The translations under genes were made by a program, and so were the position numbers. This document shows, piece after piece, positions 6,132 through 8,169 of a stretch of 8,169 nucleotides of DNA. The notes beneath the pieces were generated by a model. That model did not search any database. It was not told the DNA's origin and saw only the letters and a list, made by a program, of their open reading frames with translations. This DNA comes from Caldilineaceae bacterium (GTDB taxonomy: Bacteria > Chloroflexota > Anaerolineae > Caldilineales > Caldilineaceae), in NCBI GenBank assembly GCA_012032975.1, contig JAAUPU010000092.1, positions 1 to 8,169 of the forward strand, given 5' to 3'. How positions within the stretch are numbered: the first letter of the stretch is position 1; each line of letters begins with the position of its first letter.

Positions 6132-7211
6132 ATGACCCAAGAATCATCCCAGGCCGCCACTGAAGCAGTTTCCGCCGAAGCTCTCTCCTCGACTGAACCT
6201 GTATTGATTGAACCAGTGTTGGCTGAACCTGTGGACCGCGGTGACAATCTGGTGCTTTCGGTCGTGATTCCACTCTTCAACGAAGAAGAGAGCATTCCTC
6301 ATCTCCATGCTGCCCTCTCCGAAGCGCTGGAAGCCTATGGCAAGCCGTATGAGATCATCATCGTGGATGATGGCTCCAAAGATCGCAGTTTTGCCCTGTT
6401 GAGCGAGCTGGCGCAAGAGGACAATCGGCTGATCGTGGTGCGGCTGCGTCGAAATTTTGGCCAGACCGCGGCCTTTGCCGCCGGTTTCGACCAGGCTCGC
6501 GGCGAGGTCATCATCACCATGGACGCGGACCTGCAGAACGACCCCAAGGATATCCCGTTGCTCATGGCCAAAATGGACGAGGGCTACGACATCGTCAGCG
6601 GCTGGCGCAAGGATCGTCAGGACCGTTTCCTGGACCGCAAGCTCCCCTCCATGATCGCCAATCGCCTGATCTCCAACGTGACCGATGTGCAGCTTCACGA
6701 CTATGGCTGCTCGCTCAAGGCCTATCGCCGCGATGTGCTTCAGCATGTGCATCTCTATGGCGAACTGCACCGCTTCATCCCCGCCTTGGCCAGCCAGGTC
6801 GGCGGCACCGTCACCGAGGTTCCCGTCGACCACCACGCCCGCCAATTTGGCGCCTCGAAATATGGCATCAGCCGCACGGTGCGCGTCGTACTCGACCTGA
6901 TCACGGTCTGGTTCCTAGGCTCCTACGCCACGCGACCCTTGCACGTCTTCGGCACCATGGGGCTGATCTCGGCAGGTCTGGGATGCCTTGCTGGCATCTA
7001 CCTCACCTTTGTCAAACTGTTCATGGGGCAGAACATCGGGGGTCGCCCCATGCTGCTCCTGGCAGTGTTGCTGGTGGTAGTGGGCGTGCAGCTGATCACC
7101 ATGGGGCTGCTCGGCGAGATGATCATCCGCACCTATCACGAAAGCCAGAACAAGCCGATCTACATCATCCGCGAGGTCGTCTCCAACCGTGCGCCGAAGC
7201 AAACCTCTTGA
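6132..7211 (+). CDS. GT2 polyprenyl-phosphate glycosyltransferase (DPM1/GtrB/ArnC-like)
   Basis: The 359-residue product likely transfers a sugar from a nucleotide donor to undecaprenyl (polyprenyl) phosphate on the cytoplasmic face of the membrane. The GT-A core shows VVIPLFNEEESI (44-55), EIIIVDDGSKDRS (74-86), LRRNFGQTAAFAAGFD (105-120) and the metal-binding DAD of ITMDADLQNDP (131-133). It continues with VSGWRKDRQD (155-164), DYGCSLKAYRRDV (190-202), HRFIP (213-217) and QFGASKYG (238-245). Two membrane helices follow, about 274-296 and 307-330, as in GtrB/ArnC-like members. Residues 1-40 are an added, acidic, Pro/Glu/Ala/Ser-rich tail containing EPVLI-EPVLA-EPVDR. AGGAA lies 6 bases before ATG 6132. 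The gene follows the previous one by 24 bases, and its TGA overlaps a TTG in the frame of the next gene. The GT39 neighbour is the expected user of the lipid-linked sugar. The sugar itself cannot be read from sequence. Confidence 0.9.
   Translation: MTQESSQAATEAVSAEALSSTEPVLIEPVLAEPVDRGDNLVLSVVIPLFNEEESIPHLHAALSEALEAYGKPYEIIIVDDGSKDRSFALLSELAQEDNRLIVVRLRRNFGQTAAFAAGFDQARGEVIITMDADLQNDPKDIPLLMAKMDEGYDIVSGWRKDRQDRFLDRKLPSMIANRLISNVTDVQLHDYGCSLKAYRRDVLQHVHLYGELHRFIPALASQVGGTVTEVPVDHHARQFGASKYGISRTVRVVLDLITVWFLGSYATRPLHVFGTMGLISAGLGCLAGIYLTFVKLFMGQNIGGRPMLLLAVLLVVVGVQLITMGLLGEMIIRTYHESQNKPIYIIREVVSNRAPKQTS
6195..6239 (+). repeat. Three 15-base tandem units encoding EPVLI-EPVLA-EPVDR
   Basis: Units at 6195-6209, 6210-6224 and 6225-6239 each begin GAACC and encode Glu-Pro-Val plus two residues. 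The first two share most bases; the third diverges at its end. The repeat sits in the variable N-terminal tail of the GT2 protein, before the catalytic core. Confidence 0.6.
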
Positions 7212-7228
7212 CGTGGACACCCCCTCCC

Positions 7229-8169
7229 GTGCAACGCTCATCCGACGACCACCCCGACACACATCCGCCTCGCCAGTGGCTGATCTGGGCCTTGCTGGTT
7301 GTCATCGTGGTGGCCGCGGCCCTACGCCTCTGGTCGCTGGATAATCTGCCGCCGGGTCTCTTTTATGATGAAGCCTTTAACGGCGTTGATGCGCGCGGCG
7401 TGCTTTCCGGCGAAAATCGCCCTCTCTATTTCACCGGCAACAATGGCCGCGAACCGCTCTACATCTATCTGCAAGCGTTGATCGTCGCACTGCTCGGCCC
7501 GAACGCCTATGCGCTGCGCTTCACCTCCGCGTTGATCGGCATCGTCACCATCCCGCTGACTTTCTTGGCCGCGCGCACTCTCTTTGCGATGACCCCGACC
7601 GACGAGCCGAATCAGTTGGGTCCAATCTCGCCCGAATGGCTGGCGCTCTTTGCGGCGGCGGGGCTGGCCATTTCCTACTGGCACGTGAACCTGAGTCGGC
7701 TCGGCTTTCGCGCCATCCTGCTTCCGCTTATCAGCGCGCTGGCCCTGCTCTTTTTCTGGAAGGCCTGGGTGGGTGGGCAAAGGCGTGACTTCGGGTGGGC
7801 GGGCTTCTGGTTTTCCTTGGCCTTCTACAGCTACACCGCCGGCCGGCTGATGCCATTCACGGTGATCCTGTTTGTGGTCGGCGAATGGATGCTTTCGTTG
7901 GTACGTCGCAGCGATGCAAGCGCTTCCCGCGATGCTTGGCCGACGCGCTGGCGCGGACTGGTCTGGATGGCGGTCGTCGGCCTGATCTGTCTGGCGCCGT
8001 TGCTCTTTGCTATCGTCCAGAATCCGGTGATCCTCTCCTCGCGCACGGCCGATGTGTCGATCCTGGTCAAGGGCACTGAAGGTATGCCCGAAACACCGCT
8101 GGCGCGGCTGGGGGTGAATGTCGTCAACACGCTACGCAGCTTCTACGACCGCGGCGACCTCAACCTGCC
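7229..8169 (+). CDS. GT39/ArnT-like integral membrane glycosyltransferase, 5' part, cut by window edge
   Basis: The reading frame is open to the last base, giving at least 313 residues. Such proteins take a sugar from a polyprenyl-phosphate carrier and transfer it outside the cytoplasmic membrane to lipid, protein or polysaccharide. A first membrane helix (about 17-34) is followed by the loop NLPPGLFYDEAFNGVDARGV, whose Asp-Glu pair (47-48) matches the catalytic acidic position of GT39/PMT/ArnT proteins. Then comes NNGREPLYIYLQAL (71-84), typical of this family. Further hydrophobic helices follow, with SRLGFRAILLPL and AFYSYTAGRLMPF among them. The remaining helices and the large C-terminal domain lie beyond the window. 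There is no ATG. GTG 7229 is chosen, but TTG 7208, overlapping the GT2 stop, would couple the two genes and add seven residues. Neither has a clear ribosome site. Confidence 0.82.
   Translation, partial: MQRSSDDHPDTHPPRQWLIWALLVVIVVAAALRLWSLDNLPPGLFYDEAFNGVDARGVLSGENRPLYFTGNNGREPLYIYLQALIVALLGPNAYALRFTSALIGIVTIPLTFLAARTLFAMTPTDEPNQLGPISPEWLALFAAAGLAISYWHVNLSRLGFRAILLPLISALALLFFWKAWVGGQRRDFGWAGFWFSLAFYSYTAGRLMPFTVILFVVGEWMLSLVRRSDASASRDAWPTRWRGLVWMAVVGLICLAPLLFAIVQNPVILSSRTADVSILVKGTEGMPETPLARLGVNVVNTLRSFYDRGDLNL

Noticed and set aside
6144..6845. Minus-strand open frame of 233 codons opposite the GT2 gene
   Set aside because: The GT2 gene has every expected motif; the antisense frame exists because of codon-position bias.
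1..8169. CRISPR array, tRNA, rRNA, insertion sequence, transposase or phage genes
   Set aside because: No regularly spaced direct repeats, cloverleaf, terminal inverted repeats or recombinase motifs were seen on either strand.

Overview
The window reads as a piece of a moderately GC-rich bacterial genome, most likely from a Chloroflexota (Chloroflexi) member. That placement is an inference. It rests on three resemblances: a GT39 protein with a Phe-Tyr-Asp-Glu first loop and an Asn-Asn-Gly-Arg-Glu-Pro motif, a secreted repeat protein with a C-terminal discoidin-like domain, and an ATP-grasp-less PEP-utilising-type protein. No rRNA or tRNA is present to anchor it.

Left half, minus strand, read right to left: a secreted protein with five beta-sandwich repeats (3999 to 2134, with its C-terminal domain continuing in another frame to 1862), then panB (about 1809 to 942), then panE (967 to the left edge). 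PanB and PanE catalyse successive steps of pantoate (vitamin B5/CoA) synthesis, and their 26-base overlap indicates one operon. All three genes carry reading-frame breaks, and every break lies between about 630 and 2176. Within each frame the residues and catalytic motifs are well preserved, so the breaks are either sequence errors in a poorly covered patch or very recent decay.

Centre (4000-4484): a divergent intergenic region with a plausible sigma70-type promoter for each direction and no convincing gene.

Right half, plus strand: a compact, intact run of three genes. The first encodes a 540-residue protein resembling the linker plus swivelling-domain half of PEP synthase/rifampin phosphotransferase-type enzymes. 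It has no ATP-grasp domain, and Asp sits where the phospho-histidine should be. The second is a GT2 polyprenyl-phosphate glycosyltransferase with two C-terminal membrane helices. The third is a GT39/ArnT-like integral membrane glycosyltransferase, cut by the right edge. The GT2-GT39 pair is the usual arrangement for making a lipid-linked sugar in the cytoplasm and transferring it outside the membrane. The role of the degenerate PEP-utilising-type protein ahead of it is unknown and is the most unusual item here.
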